Assembly (NCBI GenBank): GCA_025766275.1
Contig: JAFKAC010000167.1
Span: 1-64,000 of the forward strand
Length of the DNA stretch: 64,000 nt
Direction: 5' to 3'
Origin: Lactarius indigo
Lineage: Eukaryota; Basidiomycota; Agaricomycetes; Russulales; Russulaceae
The position numbers and the translations under genes are program-made. This document shows positions 44,920-59,100 of the stretch, piece by piece. A model generated the notes under the pieces. That model did not search any database. It was not told the origin of the DNA and saw nothing but the letters and a program-made list of their open reading frames with translations. The stretch's first letter is position 1; every line of letters starts with the position of its first letter.

Positions 44920-47900
44920 ATGATGCTCAGCTTGCATCTGCATCGCGTCGTGATCCCCTCGACGTACTCTTCCGGTACTCGCCGAGCACTTTCCGCACAT
45001 CTCACTTTCCCGCGTCCTCCAGCGAGCAGACGACACCCCCCGTGGCCGACACACGCCCTGGCGCAAGGGGGCCGCTTCTTCGCGACAAGTCCAGCCATCC
45101 GTGCTCCTACGCCTTCAACGCCGACACCCTCCCATTCAGCACCGACACGTCGCTCTCTCCTTTCTCGTTTTCTCCCGTCCTCCCTTTCTCCGAATGCCGA
45201 CGGGTCGATTCCTACGACGACCTCGTTCCGCAAGATCGTCGCTCTCGCCCGGCCAGAACGTCGGCCCCTCTTAACGGCTATCGGGCTTCTGCTCGTCTCC
45301 TCGTCCGTGTCGTTGAGCATCCCGTTCACGGTCGGGAAGCTCATCGACTACTTCACTTCCTCGAATCCGGTAGGTCGATCTCCATAGTCGACCCCCCGTC
45401 CGCGGACGTCCTCCTGCCATTTGAATTGCATCTCATTGTTCCTCCTATCCACAGACGATCCCATATGGCATCTCGCTGACTCAGGCCACTGCTGGCCTTC
45501 TCCTCGTCTTCACGATTGGCGGTGCTTGCAACGCAGGACGCGCATTTCTCATGCGCATGTCTGGTGCGTCGTATTTCCCATTTCCTTGCTGTAAAACGCA
45601 TTTTTTTTTTTCATCCTTCTCTCAGGTCAGCGAATCGTTGCTCGCCTGCGTGAACGGACTTATTCCGCGACCCTTCGACAAGAAGTTGAATTTGTGGAGC
45701 GCGGAGAGGGCGACGCCCTAAGTCGACTCAGCGTCGACAGCAGCATTGTAGGAGAAAGGTAACGAATGCGTCACCTGGTATTGGTGGTCCACTGGCTCAC
45801 TACGAGTGTCAAAAAGTGTTACCCAGAACCTTTCAGATGGACTTCGTGCTCTGGTGATGTCCTTTGCTGGCCGTACGCGTATCTCATTCACCTCTCTTGG
45901 GGTATATGCTGACGAACATGCTGGATTAGTCGGCGCAATGCTCTACATATCTTCCCATCTCACCTTCCTCATGCTTACGATCGTCCCTCCTGTATCTCTT
46001 GGCGCGGTCAGTACGGATCCTGGTTCTTATGTATATGCGCTCACCGTGATCATAACCAGGTATTCTATGGCCGGTACTTGAAGAAGCTGTCGAATAAGAC
46101 GCAAGAGGCTCTTGGCGATATGACTAAAGTCAGCATATTCCTCACTCAACCTACAGTGAAGGTGTTAATAGGTGTCATGCAGGTCGCCCAGGAGGCGCTA
46201 GCTGCCCTCCGTACAGTGCAAGTCTTTAATGCTGCCCCATACGAAGAGAAGAAGTTCTCCGAGCGTGTCGATCGCGTGTTGACCCTTGCCCGCCGTGAAG
46301 CCATCGCCAGCGGTATATTCTTCGGTAGCACTGGGTGGAGCGGGAACGTTACATTGTTGGCTTTGCTCGGCTATGGTACGTGGGTCTTTCGATTGTCTAC
46401 CCCGAAAGAATCACCCCACTGTGTGCATAGGGGGGTCACTCGTGAGCAGCGGACAGATCTCTGTGGGGGAACTCACCAGCCTCTTGATGTATACGGTCTA
46501 CGTCGGGAACGGCCTGCAGATGCTAACGTACGGCTCGTTTACAGCTCTAAGCGCGACTCCCCTTACTTACATACCTCAGATCGTTTTTCGTAAGCCTACG
46601 TTTCGCTCTATAGCACGAGTATGGACGGCGCTTCCCTAGGCATCCATTATGCGTGGCATCGGTGCAGGAACTCGCATTTTCGAGCTCCTTGACCGGAGCC
46701 CTGCCATTCAACCTGGTGTGGGTGTAGAACTTGACCCAAAACGCACTGGTCCACTACGATTCGAAAACATCACGTTTAGTTACCCTACGCGAAGCGGGGT
46801 GAACGTGCTCGAAGATTTCAACCTCGAGGTCAAAGTCGGCGAAAATGTGGCAGTCGTGTACGTCCTCTCTGAATCCTCGAAAGCCAGGTCACTTAGAAGA
46901 ACCGTTCTCACTGCCACAGTGGGAGGAGTGGAGGCGGCAAGTCATCCATCCATTCCTTGTTGTTGAGGTACTACGATCCTGTTCGAGGCAAAATCACGTT
47001 CGACGGACGCGGTATGACATTGTTCCTTTTCGTTGAAAAATTCACCATTCGAGTGCGTTGGCCTAGATATTCGTGAGTATACACCAGAGTCGTGGCGCAA
47101 CATCATCGGTGTGGTTCCCCAGGTACGTGGAAAACCACCTCTCTGGCGTGTTTGCTTATCTGATCGGTCTCTTTTGTTTATAGGACCCCGTACTATTCAC
47201 AGGAACAATCGCATCGAACATCGCCTACGGTAACGAGAGTGCTACAAGGGAGCAGATCGAAGCCGCTGCCCGTGAGGCAAACTGCGAATTTGTTTGGGGA
47301 TTACCGGACGGGTTCGACACGCAAAGTGAGGACAATTCGTATTGGGAAGCCTCTCACGGGCCGTTGACGCACCGCGATATTATCAGTCGGAAGACTGAGT
47401 CTAAGTGGGGGCCAGCGCCAGCGCCTCGCCATCGCCCGGGCGCTCCTGAAGAAACCCGCAATCTTGGCTCTTGACGAGGCGACAAGTTCCTTGGACGCAT
47501 CCGCAGAACGCCGCGTGAGCACACATCTTCCCCATTATTCGGCCAGACCTGGGCACGCTAACATTGAGTGGCAGGTCAATGACGCCATCGACAAAATTCT
47601 TCGCTCACGCCATACGACGTGCCTATTCGTCGCACATCGCCTCTCGACGATCGCGAGGGCCGAGAGGATAGTAGTGCTAGAAGGTTACTCTGCGCGGCTG
47701 TCTCTTTCGAACCCCCCACTGAACTTCCCCCAGATGGACATATCACGGAGACCGGGTCGTATCGCGAGCTCGTACGTGGCCCCTCTTTTTTTGGACACTT
47801 TTGCTCCAACTCACTCGTGGTGGGTCATACAGGTCCAGCGCGAAAATTCGCGCTTCCGCTCGCTCATGGCCGCCCAGCTTAATGCCGCGGGAGAGGAAGA

Positions 47901-48024
47901 CGTCCCGGTCGTCTCGGCGCCTGGTGCTGCTCGCGCGCAGCCCCAGTTGGCGGACGAAGTGCTGTTGAGAGGGGGAGAGGCGTCATCTCGGAGTGAGGAT
48001 GCCGGTGCGGGCACCGTACCTTAG
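44920..48024 (+). CDS. Mitochondrial-type ABC half-transporter (MDL1/ABCB10-like)
   Basis: A half-size ABCB transporter: one transmembrane domain plus one nucleotide-binding domain, probably in the mitochondrial inner membrane, where MDL homologues export peptides. Start 44920; the Arg/Ser-rich N-terminus with [13 protein letters not shown] fits a mitochondrial presequence. The TMD includes [64 protein letters not shown] and [16 protein letters not shown]. The NBD has [11 protein letters not shown], Walker [10 protein letters not shown] (exon starting at about 46920), [20 protein letters not shown], signature [15 protein letters not shown], Walker [13 protein letters not shown] and H-loop [11 protein letters not shown]. 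An intron between DTQ and GRLSLSGGQ restores frame. About 10 introns. All motifs are intact. Confidence 0.9.
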
Positions 48025-48613
48025 ACAGCGGACGTGTGTTGCAACCGGTGCCCTACGCGGTGTCCCTTCTCGCACGTACGATTTATACTACTACCCTCTC
48101 ATAATAGATTACACGAGAGACTAGAGACCAAGATCGCTGTGAGCTCGCTAGGTCGACGCACCTAAGTTTACCCGAGACACAACCAAACACAGAAGAGCAA
48201 CCGCGTCACCAAGCTGACACGTTAAAATGCTCCAACCTAGGCTCCAACTGAAGGTCACATCCTCTCTTCCTTAAATTTCATCGAGTAGCGCGAGGCGATA
48301 CTGTGCTCGCGACCAGCAACTTCGTTGAGCGCCAAGGAAAGCTGGCTGGTGTCTCAGCGCCTCTCGATGCCGGAGCTCGACGACGGACTTTGTTATTGCG
48401 TATGGCGACACGAAATTGCGTAGTTGTTAACCCAATGTGCTGGCAGTGTGCGCCGTATTCCAATCCTCGAGTACTGATTAATACTGGTTAGTAGTGAGAG
48501 TGTTCACATAGGGTATGGTACAGAAGCGGTGAGAGCGAGAACAACTACAGCAAGACAAAAACAACACCTATGAAAATACAATCCAACATGCAACATGGGA
48601 GCACCCATCCATC
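48025..48613. other. Convergent intergenic region
   Basis: Between the convergent ABC transporter and hydrolase A. No gene seen. Confidence 0.5.
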
Positions 48614-51600
48614 CTAAGCTGCCACCACGACCTGAGGCGGCACGACCGTGGCAGCGGCAGCAGCAGAGGGCGCGACGACACTCTGGCCCCTACTCAGCCG
48701 CCTCCAAAACTCGCCTCCAGACCGCCTCCGCACGGTCTTCTTCGCGCCGCCCTTCTCCTCGCCCTCTTCCGATGCGCTCCTGTTCTTCCGCTTCTGCTTC
48801 GCAGTACTGGTAGTAGTAACCGCGCGCGCGAGCGCGAGCGCGTCGGCCGTATCGCACCGCGCGACGAGGCTGCTCGGCGGCGGGCGTTCGTCCGGATCGT
48901 CCAAGGCCCACGCGACGCTCCACCCTTCCCCATCCTCCTTCTCCGAGGAGTCGCGGGAAGCGCCGCGCTGCGAGCGCAGCAGCGCGATGGCGCGCTCGCG
49001 CCGCCGCGCGATTTGCCGTGTGCTCCCGGCGTACTTTTTCTCGTGGCGCTGCGCGCACGCGATGTAGATGCGTGCCCAGCGCGCGGAGACGACGCCGAGG
49101 TGCGTGGGGTCGACGTTGAGCGCGGGGAGGTCGCGTTCTGGCTCGAGGGGGCGGATGGTGCCGTTCGTCGCGACGCGCTCGCGGATCATGGTGCGGTTGC
49201 TGCTGCTGCTGCTGTCGTTCTCCTTCGCCTGTTGTGTGTGTGTGTGTCATTTTAGGGGCTGCTGCTGAGTGAAAGGGAGGCGCCATTCTTACCCATCCTC
49301 CGTGATACACGACTGGATCTCCGGCTAGGACGTCTGGGTCCTCGGTGTGGGCTTCTCCGGAAGTGCTTCTGTCCGATCTTGAAAATAGCGAGCTTCGGCG
49401 GAAGGATGTCGTCATGCGCGATAAACGTGTCGGCCTTGTCGGCACGCTCGGCTGAGCTATTGTCGGCTGTTCGACTTCTGGGACTGGCGACGAGAGCTTC
49501 ACGGGCGAGGTGACCATCTCCTCGGGTGCGAGGTCCGACATCCACAGCGGCGGTAGTTTGCGCTTCTGCAACGCGGCGGTGGGCGGCATGTTCGTGACGT
49601 GCTTGATGAACGTCGCGATGGCGCGGTAGCAGTATACCGCTGGGGTAGAAGCGATGAACATCATCGGGAGCACGTGTGCGGCGTCTAACGAAATCAAAAA
49701 AGCTGAGCAAAAAAAAAAAAAGAAAAGAAAAGAAAGGTGGACCCGGTTGCGTACCGTCGTAGACTTGGAGATGGACTGTCGTTGGCTTCATCCTGCTCTC
49801 GATCCCTTCGTATGCAGGATACAGCTTCTTCACCTCTTCCGACACGGGGTACTTCTCAGGATTCGCAGCGCGGTGTGCCCTAAAGAACGCATCAGAACGC
49901 ACGACGAAGAAATGAAGAGATGGACTGACGTGAATATGATCTCGTCCCTGAGCACTTCCCGATCGCTCGCAATCACAAAGAGCGGCGGGAGCCCGCCGAG
50001 ATAAGCCAGCGCAGGGCTGACAAGCGGGTGGATGAGCAGGTCATTCGTGGTGTACAGCTGGATCTGCTGCGGGATTTCCAACAGCGCGCCGTCCTCTCCT
50101 GCAACCCGCACAACGTTCTCGCGCTGGGTGTCTTGCGTCTCCACTACGCGATTGCCGTCGTCGTTGCTAGGCGGTTCGACGGCTGCGCCGCGCGTGCCGC
50201 CGGGCCGGAGCAGCTCGTGGACCTGTCGATTGACGTCGTCAGGCGGGGGTGGCCAGAGCGGACTCGGCTTATGCGTCGTGAGTCCTGTCGCAGGTACAAT
50301 GTCCTATTTCCACGGACCGCTCAAGTCAATCAGTAAGAGAGATGAGATGGGGGGGGGGATATATATCGGTACCGTGTCGGTATTGAGGAAGATGCTTGGG
50401 AACGAGTGGTGCAAATCGCACCACGGGGAGACGAGTACGGCGCCTGCAGGTGCTGGAAGACCGGCGTCGCGGACGACCTGTAGGAAAGCGAGAGCGAGCC
50501 CCCCACCGGCCGAGTCGCCTCCGACGACGATGTGGCCTGGTTGAACGGGACGGTGCGCGGCTCCCGGTGGTGGCTCAATAAGGAAGAGGTCTGGATGCGG
50601 GTACGTTAGCTGCATTGTGATGGGGTGTGCCGCGGCACGCACAGGAAGCTAGAAGGTCTTGTAGACCGCAGGGGAAGGGGTATTGAGGTGCAAGCCGGTA
50701 GTTCGGCGCTATAGCGCAAAGACTCCTGTCAGCATACGGAACGCGCGCACGCACACACATTGAACCAAAAACTAAACATCTCTCACCAAACACGCGTCCG
50801 TGGATTTTGCGCGCATAGCGCTGAATCATATACCTGCGTTTTTTCCAGTCCGGATCAATTACCCGCGATGCCACACAGACGGCGGGTCAATCAATGGACA
50901 ACCGTACCTTTCCTGGTCCACAGCACCAAAATAGTAGCCCCCTACGAAACGAAACACAAACAAAGCGTAAGCACCGGGTGGAGGCTCGAAACAAAAACCG
51001 GGTCCTGACCTCCGTGTGCCCACAGCAAACACCGCATCTCGTCCATCTCGGGGCGGTACGCGCCGCTCGCCTCCGTATCGTCCGTACTCACCCGCGCGTG
51101 TACACCTGGCGGCGGCGGCGACGACTCCGGCGACGACACGGGGGACAAGAGAGGTGGACTCGTGCCAGGACTCCCGCTCTCGCCAACACTGCCCGTCCTC
51201 TCCGCCATCGCCGCGGCCTTCTCGCGGCGCCTCGCCTCCTTCCAGTCCCTCTTATCCATGATCCACTCCGCGTCGATCCTTGCATACCCAAAACATCATC
51301 AGCAGTGCCGACGTAAAACAAAAAGCGAAAAAAAAAAAACGCACCCGCGGTCTCCAGGACGTACCTGCCACCAGCGCACGCCACCGACCACGCGGCGGGC
51401 CTCGTGCTCGCCGCCAAAGGCACGCACGAGCACACGTGCCGCCTCGGCGCAGCACGTCTGCGGAACGGTGACGCGCACAGCTTGGGACGAAGGTCCCGCG
51501 GGTGTGCGCAGGGCCGTGAATTGCTGGAGCTCCTCGACGGTGTGACTAAGTGACCGTCACGGCTCTTAGCGAAGTGGTAGAAAGTGCGGAAGCAGAAACA

Positions 51601-51880
51601 TTACCTTGTTGACGCCTCCATGAAGTTCTGTGTCGACGATGTTTTTCAGATCATTTTTTGGGATTGAGAGATGGGGGAGAGGGGAGGGGGGACTCACGCG
51701 ACTGATGGTAAATGCTTCGTCGTACATCAGCTCTTCGAGGCGCAGTGGCACTGGTCCCGTTGATCCTTCCCTACTCTTGCTCTTATCTTTGATGACCCTG
51801 TCGTAGTAGTGCCGCACGACGATCCCAATGGCGAGCGGCATGAGTCCGAGGGTCGTCCTCGTCGTTAGTGAGGCGGACAT
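48614..51880 (-). CDS. Alpha/beta hydrolase (HSL-like esterase/lipase), tandem copy A
   Basis: Serine hydrolase of the hormone-sensitive-lipase type (alpha/beta hydrolase fold 3). Start 51880: MSASLTTRTTLGLMPLAIG, possibly a membrane anchor, then LRLEELMYDEAFTISR. An N-terminal extension holds VVGGVRWWQVR and a disordered Pro/Ser stretch. The catalytic part has the HGGG oxyanion motif (HGG|GYYFG across an intron), [19 protein letters not shown] and the nucleophile elbow [15 protein letters not shown]. Next are [35 protein letters not shown] (acid region) and DAAHVLPMMF (catalytic His). A charged tail of about 250 residues ([26 protein letters not shown]) ends at 48614. I estimate 850-900 residues, long for the family. 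Same orientation as two paralogues upstream. Confidence 0.85.
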
Positions 51881-52044
51881 CCTTTGCTGGTTCTCTGTTA
51901 CCGAGGGGGGGGGAGGTATATCTGTATCGGGATGGGTTGTGGGTCATCGCGAGCGTCTTTATATTACTACGCAGACGCCAGGCACGGCACTAGAGCAACT
52001 GATTGCAATTGCAAGAGAAGAACTGACAGATGTTCCATAAATTC

Positions 52045-55000
52045 CTAATACAAGACTTCGACACTTCTCCTTGTAGGTCCTCTAACTACGCCCACGTCTT
52101 CCTTCTCGACAGCACCACGCTGCAGCTTGGCAGTGAACAAAACAGCCATCATAGCCGCAGCCCCAGCGCTCTTCCACGAACTCAACCCTGGGCCCTGCCC
52201 GCCGCCGGCAGGGGCTGTAAACTCTAGCAACCACCTTCTATCCGCCACCCGCGCGAACCGTAGTGCCTCCTCAGTGTCTAGCCGTCCGACGATACTGCTC
52301 GGCGGTGGACGCTCGTCCGCATCCAGCGCCCAAGCGAGCCTCCACATTCCCCCGCCAGCGTCGGCACCACCTGTCGAGCGAAAATAGCGTCGCAGTGCCG
52401 CTGCACGATGCGCAAGGTCCCGACTCGCGTGCTCGACGTTGCGCGCGCGAGCCTTCTCGATCCCCTTGATCGTCGACGCGAACTTCTGGTCCGCAGCCTG
52501 CTTGGCGGCCGTGTACCGCTCTAGAACGCTCTCCGGGATGACACCGACGAGCTGCGGGGTTAGCCTGAACGCGGGCAGATCCTCCTCGTGCTCAAGCGGA
52601 CGGACTATCCCTTGCGTCGAGACGCGCTCCCTGATCATGGGCATGCTGTCTCCAGGCTGCAAGTAGACCATCAGAAGGGAGGAATTGGATTTGGTGTCAC
52701 GATGGTGACGTACCCAATGCTCGTAAGCGGCGGCGCCGCCTGCAAACAACACAACTGGAGGTTCCTTCGGCTCCGAAGTGTGCCCCTCGCTGCACTGGCC
52801 ATCGTCCCGTGAGCTACTTCGTGAGACTTCCTCATTTCCAAATCGGAACATCTGCGCGCTCCGACCTCTTAACCGTTGTGATAGAGAAGCTACTATTCGA
52901 TAGCGCTCCTGAGCTTTCGCACCCACAACCGATGGAAGCACATCGACGGACGGGTCGTCTGAACCAGATTCACTTGAGCTGTCGACACTCGGATGGACCA
53001 GGAAAGAGCCGGAAGAAGCACTATCAGTTGTGACAAGTGGAGAAATCAACAACACGTTTTTCCGCGGCGCGTGTGTGACATGTCTTATGAACGTTACAAT
53101 GGCACGAACGCAGAACTTGGCAGGCGTCGCAAAGGGGAATAGATTGGGCAGGATATGAGCAGCGTCTATCGTGGGCGTAAATGAATACCTCATGCCAAAA
53201 CGTTGCGAACGCCTTACCGTCGTATATTTGCAAATGTACGGCAGTAGCCCGCATTTTGTCCTCCATACCTTCGAATGCTGGGTAGAACCTCTTCACATCT
53301 TCACTAACTGGGAACTTCTCAGGGTTCGCAGCGCGATGTGCCCTGTGGGATGTATGGTCAAATGCTTGATCCCGGTCCCCCAGGAGAACATCACACACGT
53401 GTAGACAATTTCGTCCCTTAGCACCTCCCCATTTCCCGCAATAAAGAATAGCGGGGGGAGTCCGCCGAGGTAGCCCAAAGCAGGGCTCACAAGAGGGTGT
53501 CGGAGAAGCTTGTTTTCCGCGTAAAATTGGAACTGGGGAGTTGATGACCGGTCCTCGCCGTCACTTGGCACAGGTACTCTCGTCCGAAAAGTGCTGCTAC
53601 TTGCTGCTGTTCTCTCACGGCCATCATGGCTGTGCACCACATCGTTGGCAAACATGCGCAAGCGTGCATGAACTTGCGAAGTCATTTCCTCAGACGGCGG
53701 CGGCCATAGCGGGCTAGGCTTGTGCAACGACAGGCCAGTTGCCGGGAGAATATCCTAGCCCCGCCGGTGAGTAAGACAGGAAACGGCCCTAAAGACCTCC
53801 ACCTACCGTTTCTGTGTTCGTCGTAATGCTGTGGAAAGAATGTGTCAAGTCGCACCATGGCGAGACCAAAACGCCCCCTGCTGGTGGTGGGAGACCTGCG
53901 TCGCGAACGACCTGCAAGAGAGCTAGGACTAATCCACCTCCAGAAGAGTCACCGCCAATGACTATCTGGTTTGGGTTTATAGGGAGGTGCGAAGCACCAA
54001 CGGGTGGTTGGATAAGGTATAAATCTGCAGGAGCGCGTGGTCAAAGAGTTCACCCAAGACTTAAAGGCGTTCGCACTCACAAGCCGCAAGTACGTCCTGA
54101 ATGGCGCAAGGGAACGGGTATTGCGGTGCGAGGCGGTAATCAACGGCTGCGATGGCTTAGTAACGCAGTGAGTGGGAAAAAGTAAGGGCTTCCGCACCGA
54201 AAACGCGACCTTGGATCTTTTCCGCATAACGTTCAAGGGCGCTCCTGCCTCCGTCTACGGTTCCGAAGTAGTACCCACCTAGTTGGCATAACCGTCACCA
54301 AAGTGTTCCTATTTTTCACGAAGAATGCCGGAATAAAGACCTACCCCCGTGGATATACAACAGACAAGGAGTATCGTCCATCTCGGGTCCACGACCAGGG
54401 TGGGCTCCCTCTTCCTCTTCACTCGAATCATCAGACGAGGAGAATCGAAGAGGGGCCTGTTTGGCCTCCTTTCCACGACGCTGGCGCCGGGATCGGCGCG
54501 AGCTCTCACGGGCTTTCTCCGCAGTTATCCACTCGGCTTCGACACTACAACGCGTGTGAGCCGGGAACCCAGACAGCCTGCGGGGAATAACGGGAAGCGC
54601 ACCCCTGAGTGCTACGGACTTGCCACCACTTGGTGCCGCCAAGTGTCTGTTTCATGACTTCCTCGCCGCCGCAAGCCTTTATGAGATGCGCGGCGGCGAG
54701 GTCGCAGAGGGATAGGGGGACGAGTGCACGGACGACGTTCACCCAGGGCAGTGAGACTCCCCGCGCTTTGATGAAGCTCTGGAATTCTTCGACTGTATGC
54801 CTGTCCGGGTCCAAGTCAGTCCGCAGAGCAGAGCGATAGTCATGGCTGAGTACGTACGTCGTCGCATCTTGCATGAGTTGCTATGGGTGTGTGCGAGTTG
54901 TTAATTTCTCTGCTTAGGGTACACACGCGCACGGTACATTACCTTTATGACAGAGAAAACCTGGTCGTATAACAATTCTTCGTCCCGCAAAGAGACGCGG

Positions 55001-55104
55001 GAGCTGCTCGGGTCCTTCACGACTTTGCCATAATAGTGCTTCACGAAGGATTGGAGAAAGAGGGGCGCGAGTTTCAGTCCGGTCTTTTGAGTGAGGGAGG
55101 GCAT
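52045..55104 (-). CDS. Alpha/beta hydrolase (HSL-like), tandem copy B
   Basis: Paralogue of the gene at 48614. Start 55104: [20 protein letters not shown], then [20 protein letters not shown]. Catalytic landmarks: [13 protein letters not shown] across an intron; the nucleophile elbow reads [15 protein letters not shown], with Ser replacing the usual Ala after the nucleophile; [30 protein letters not shown]; and [12 protein letters not shown]. In the acid region the canonical DREVL has become NGEVL, so the Asp seen in copies A and C is missing, though the adjacent residues (LRDE) could supply it. The tail matches copies A and C ([26 protein letters not shown]), with the stop at 52045. Activity may be altered. 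Confidence 0.83.
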
Positions 55105-56163
55105 ATATGCGGGTGGGATGGGAGCAATGGAACAAGGCTGCAGGAGGAGGAGGAGAGGGGACGTTCCATGATCGACCTGCCGGGTCGCACGGACTTTATG
55201 ATGATGATGAAGATGAAGGCGAGATGATTAGGGCAACGAGTCGAAACAATGCGTGAGGCGAGGGATTGTGGCGGATATGTCATCACACAGTGTGATGACA
55301 GAATCGTGACGGCAGCCCCATTTGCGGTTCGTTGGGTGCAAAATCTGCAAGACACTCGTTCCGATGCCGATGGCCATTGTGTCACCTTTTCCCGGCTGAC
55401 ACTCGTCTAGTCACGGTTTCGCAGGTTCGGGAGAGTCGTTGCTGTGTACTCGCTTCATCCTTCATTCCACTAAAGTGGGTCGGAGGGATGACCAAGCGGG
55501 TCGACGCTCCGAGTATCGTTATTCCGACCCGAGTGTCCGCCGTTACTTCATCTGACTCATCTCATCAAACGCATCAGCCATCGATCTCTCCAACGCTTCT
55601 CTTTCTCTGCAATCCGGCCTAGTATAGCTCAGTGTCAACAGACACAGCGATCACACCCTCTGTCCACGCCATCGTTTTTTTTTATTTTACTGTAAAAAAA
55701 TATTGATGTCATGTTTGCCTCATGTCTCACACCCAAGCGGGCGCTTGTACCAGTTCATGCCTTCACGTTTGGGAGCTCAAATGTTCTCCTTTTTCCGCTA
55801 GATGCTGTAATCATGGCATTCTGCCGCAGTGCTCAGGTGGTCAATGTACATCCGCGCATTCCATCAATACTAGTTACGTGGACATCCGAGTCGATCAGCT
55901 ACTAGACTGCGCTAGGGCACTGCTAGGGCTTGGGGCTTTCTACATAGCATCAAAGCCATCCCAGATACACGCCCACGCCGCTCACTGCTTCCCCAACTGG
56001 CAGCATAGACCTGCTGGCATGCAAAGTAGATAATCCCGAACACGCATCTTGAACCTCCATCAGTGGTAGATTTAATCTGGGTACATAGCTGCACAACATC
56101 TATTTAACAGTGTGAATAAGCTACATAGGATGTCCCACTAATCGTCGCAAAACACAAGGCCAA
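55105..56163. other. Intergenic region between hydrolases B and C
   Basis: No gene recognised. There is a run of ATG/GAT triplets at about 55197-55217 and a poly-T/poly-A hairpin-like stretch at 55674-55700. Confidence 0.5.
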
Positions 56164-59100
56164 CTACTGTCCCGACGAACTCCGACCGCTACCACTCGCG
56201 CTTCCCTCCGACCGCCGCTTCCTCCCCAAGAACGACCTAAGCCGCCCCGTCCTCCCCGTCTGCGCACCAACGGCGTGCTCCTTGGTCGCCCTAGGACTCC
56301 CACTATCGCTCCGCGCCTGGGGGCGGTCATCCGGCGACACCGTAAGGAAGTTGACGATGACGTTCCAGAGGTTATTGCCGCTAAGCGCGCGCTCCGACGA
56401 CAAGATCGCCTTATCCGCCACGCGCGCGAGCTTGAGCGCCTCCTCCGTGTCCCTCCTCGCGACGATGCTGCTAGGCGGCGGACGCTCGTCCTCATCCAGC
56501 GCCCACGCGAGGTTCCAGCTCGCCTCCACGACCGCGCCGGACCCGGGCTTCTCCTCCTCCGCGGCGGCCGTGGCGGTAGTGCGCTCGCGGTCGAGGTAGT
56601 GCTGCAGCGCCGCGATGTGTCGGTTCGTGTCGCGCTCAGCGCGGTCGATGTTCCGCTGCCGTTTCTTCTCGATGTGTCTGATCGTGCGCGCGAACTTCTT
56701 CTCGAAGCGCGCCGTGCCTTCCACGTACCGCCGTACCGCGTGCTCTGATAGCTTGCCGACGAGCTCGGGCGGCACTTGCAGGGCGGGCACCTCGTTCTCG
56801 GGCTCGAGCGGGCGGATGATGCCTTGGGTTGACACGCGCTCGCGGATCATGTCTTGGTGGACGGCAGATTGGGCCTTAGGGAAAAAGTATGTTAGCGACG
56901 ACGCGGAACTTGGAATTGCCTTTTTTATTTATTTTATTTACCCAGTTGCCTGCATATACCCATGCCTCACCAGGCCTAGGGAGGTCTTCTGCTGGCGGTT
57001 CGGGGGGGCCACCAATTCTTGGACCCGCGACGTCGTCTGAGACATCCGACTGTGATATTGGTGTTATCTGCCCCGACGACACACGGTTATCGACAGAATA
57101 CGTCGTTGATCCGCTAGTCGCCTGTGCCGACGGTCGTGACCACAACGAGCTGCGTCGTTTGGCACCAGTCGCAGCACGCTGAATTCGTGTCGAGAGCGAC
57201 CTGTGTACCTTGGGAGAAGGAACCTGCAGCCTCGGCACCTCGTTCTGGGGAGTGAGGGATGCCGGGGAAGTAATGAAATGGTGGTCCGTGGGAGATAATA
57301 GTCCAGGAGAGCTTAGTGGCGCCGGTTGCATGTTCGTAACGTGCTTGCAAAACAAGGCAATAGCGCGGTGACAGTATTTGCCGGGCGTTGTGAATGGGAA
57401 GAGAACGGGAAGCACGTGACCCACGTCTAGAGAAGGGAAGTGGTCAGAGATAGTTCTTCTCGCGACGCCTTACAGAGCGCATATACATACCATCGTAAAC
57501 TTGAATGTGCACTGGTGTGGGCCGCATGTGTTTCCCAACGTGCTTGTAAGTTGGGTATAAATCCTTTGTATCATTAGGCACCGGAAATCGCTCCGGGTGT
57601 GCAGCCCGATGGGCGCTACAACATCGTCAATTAACTTCAAGATATGGGCGAAAGAGGACGTACGTGAAGATGATCTCGTCCCGTAGCACTTCCCGATCGC
57701 CAGCGGTGAAGAACAGAGGGGGTAGACCACCAAGGTACGACAGCGCCGGGCTGACGAGTGGGTGCCTCAGCAGGCCGTTGGGTGCGTACAACTGGACCTG
57801 CTGCGGCACCTCGAGAACTTCGCCGTCAGCTGCGTGCAGCACGATGCCCCGGTTTACGTCTAGAATCTCAGGAGGCGGGGGCGACGTCGTCGATTCAACA
57901 TTCATGGGCCTGTCCGTGGTAGAGGACTCGGGAACCACGTCATCTGGATCAGAGGGGCGCGAAGCCTGCGGCGTTCGACCTTCGCTCTTCGAACGACGAT
58001 AAATATCAACGATGCTCTTCCGTAGACCGTTATGTACTTTGGAGCTGACGTCGTTCGAGGGCGGAGGCCAAAGAGGACTGGGCTTGTGTAGAGAAAGACC
58101 GGTGCTTGGTATCACGTCCTGGTGGTGGACATCGAATCAGATGGACAAAGTAAGATCAGAGACGGGGGACATACAGTGTCGGTATTTGAAAGGACGCTCG
58201 GAAATGAATGGTTGAGATCACACCAGGGCGATATGAGCACGCCACCCGCTGGTGCAGGGAGATCTGAGTCGCGGATGACCTGGAGGAGCGCCAGTGATAA
58301 CCCTCCGCCAGCGGAGTCACCAGCTATGACAATATGCTCAGGTCTGACAGGACGATGCGCTGCGCCTTCCGGTGGTCTAATCAAGAAAATGTCTTGACTT
58401 GTCTTCAATTTCTTTATGTTTAACACCACAAGACATCACTCACACGCAGCGAGAAGGTCTTGGATAGCACAGGGAAAGGGGTATTGAGGTGCGAGACGGT
58501 AGTTCACGGCTGTGAGGGAGTAATGGGATGAGAACGATTCAAATCAGGTTCCCTTGAAACTGACCGAGGACACGCCCGCGTATCTTACGAGCTAAGCGCT
58601 GGATGCAGTAGCTTTTGAACGAAGAGTCGCATAAGTGGTTGCAGGGCAATTGTATGCGCCAAGAGCTCACCGTTCCTGGTCCACACTGCCAAAGTAATAG
58701 CCACCTGGGACATACGTCATCAAACTGACAATCCTTACGGGATGAGGGGGGGGGGATCCGTACCTCCATGGGAAAATAAAATACATCGCATTTCGTCCAT
58801 TTCGGGTTGGTATGTTGCACTGTCTCTCGATGTGTCATTGCTTGTCGGAGCCCCCGACTGGTGGCCAGCTTCGGCCCCAGGCGACAGTGGTGGCTCCGAT
58901 GCGGCATTAGGAAGGTGAAGTTCAGGACGCTCCGCTGTAGGCTCCTGGGGCACAGCAGTTGAACCCCTGCGTTCCTTGGCGCGTCTCTGCGCGCTCTGCC
59001 AATCCTTCTTGGTGCTGATCCACTCGGCGTCCAACCTGAAGGCTAAGCGTCAAATAACACAGCCGATTGAGAGTAAAAAAAAAAAAAGGCCACGTACCCT

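Noticed and set aside
48690..49697. A 335-codon minus-strand frame rich in Arg/Pro/His
   Set aside because: It reads through hydrolase A introns and an alternative frame of its GC-rich tail. The real exons lie in another frame with recognisable motifs, so this is a high-GC shadow.
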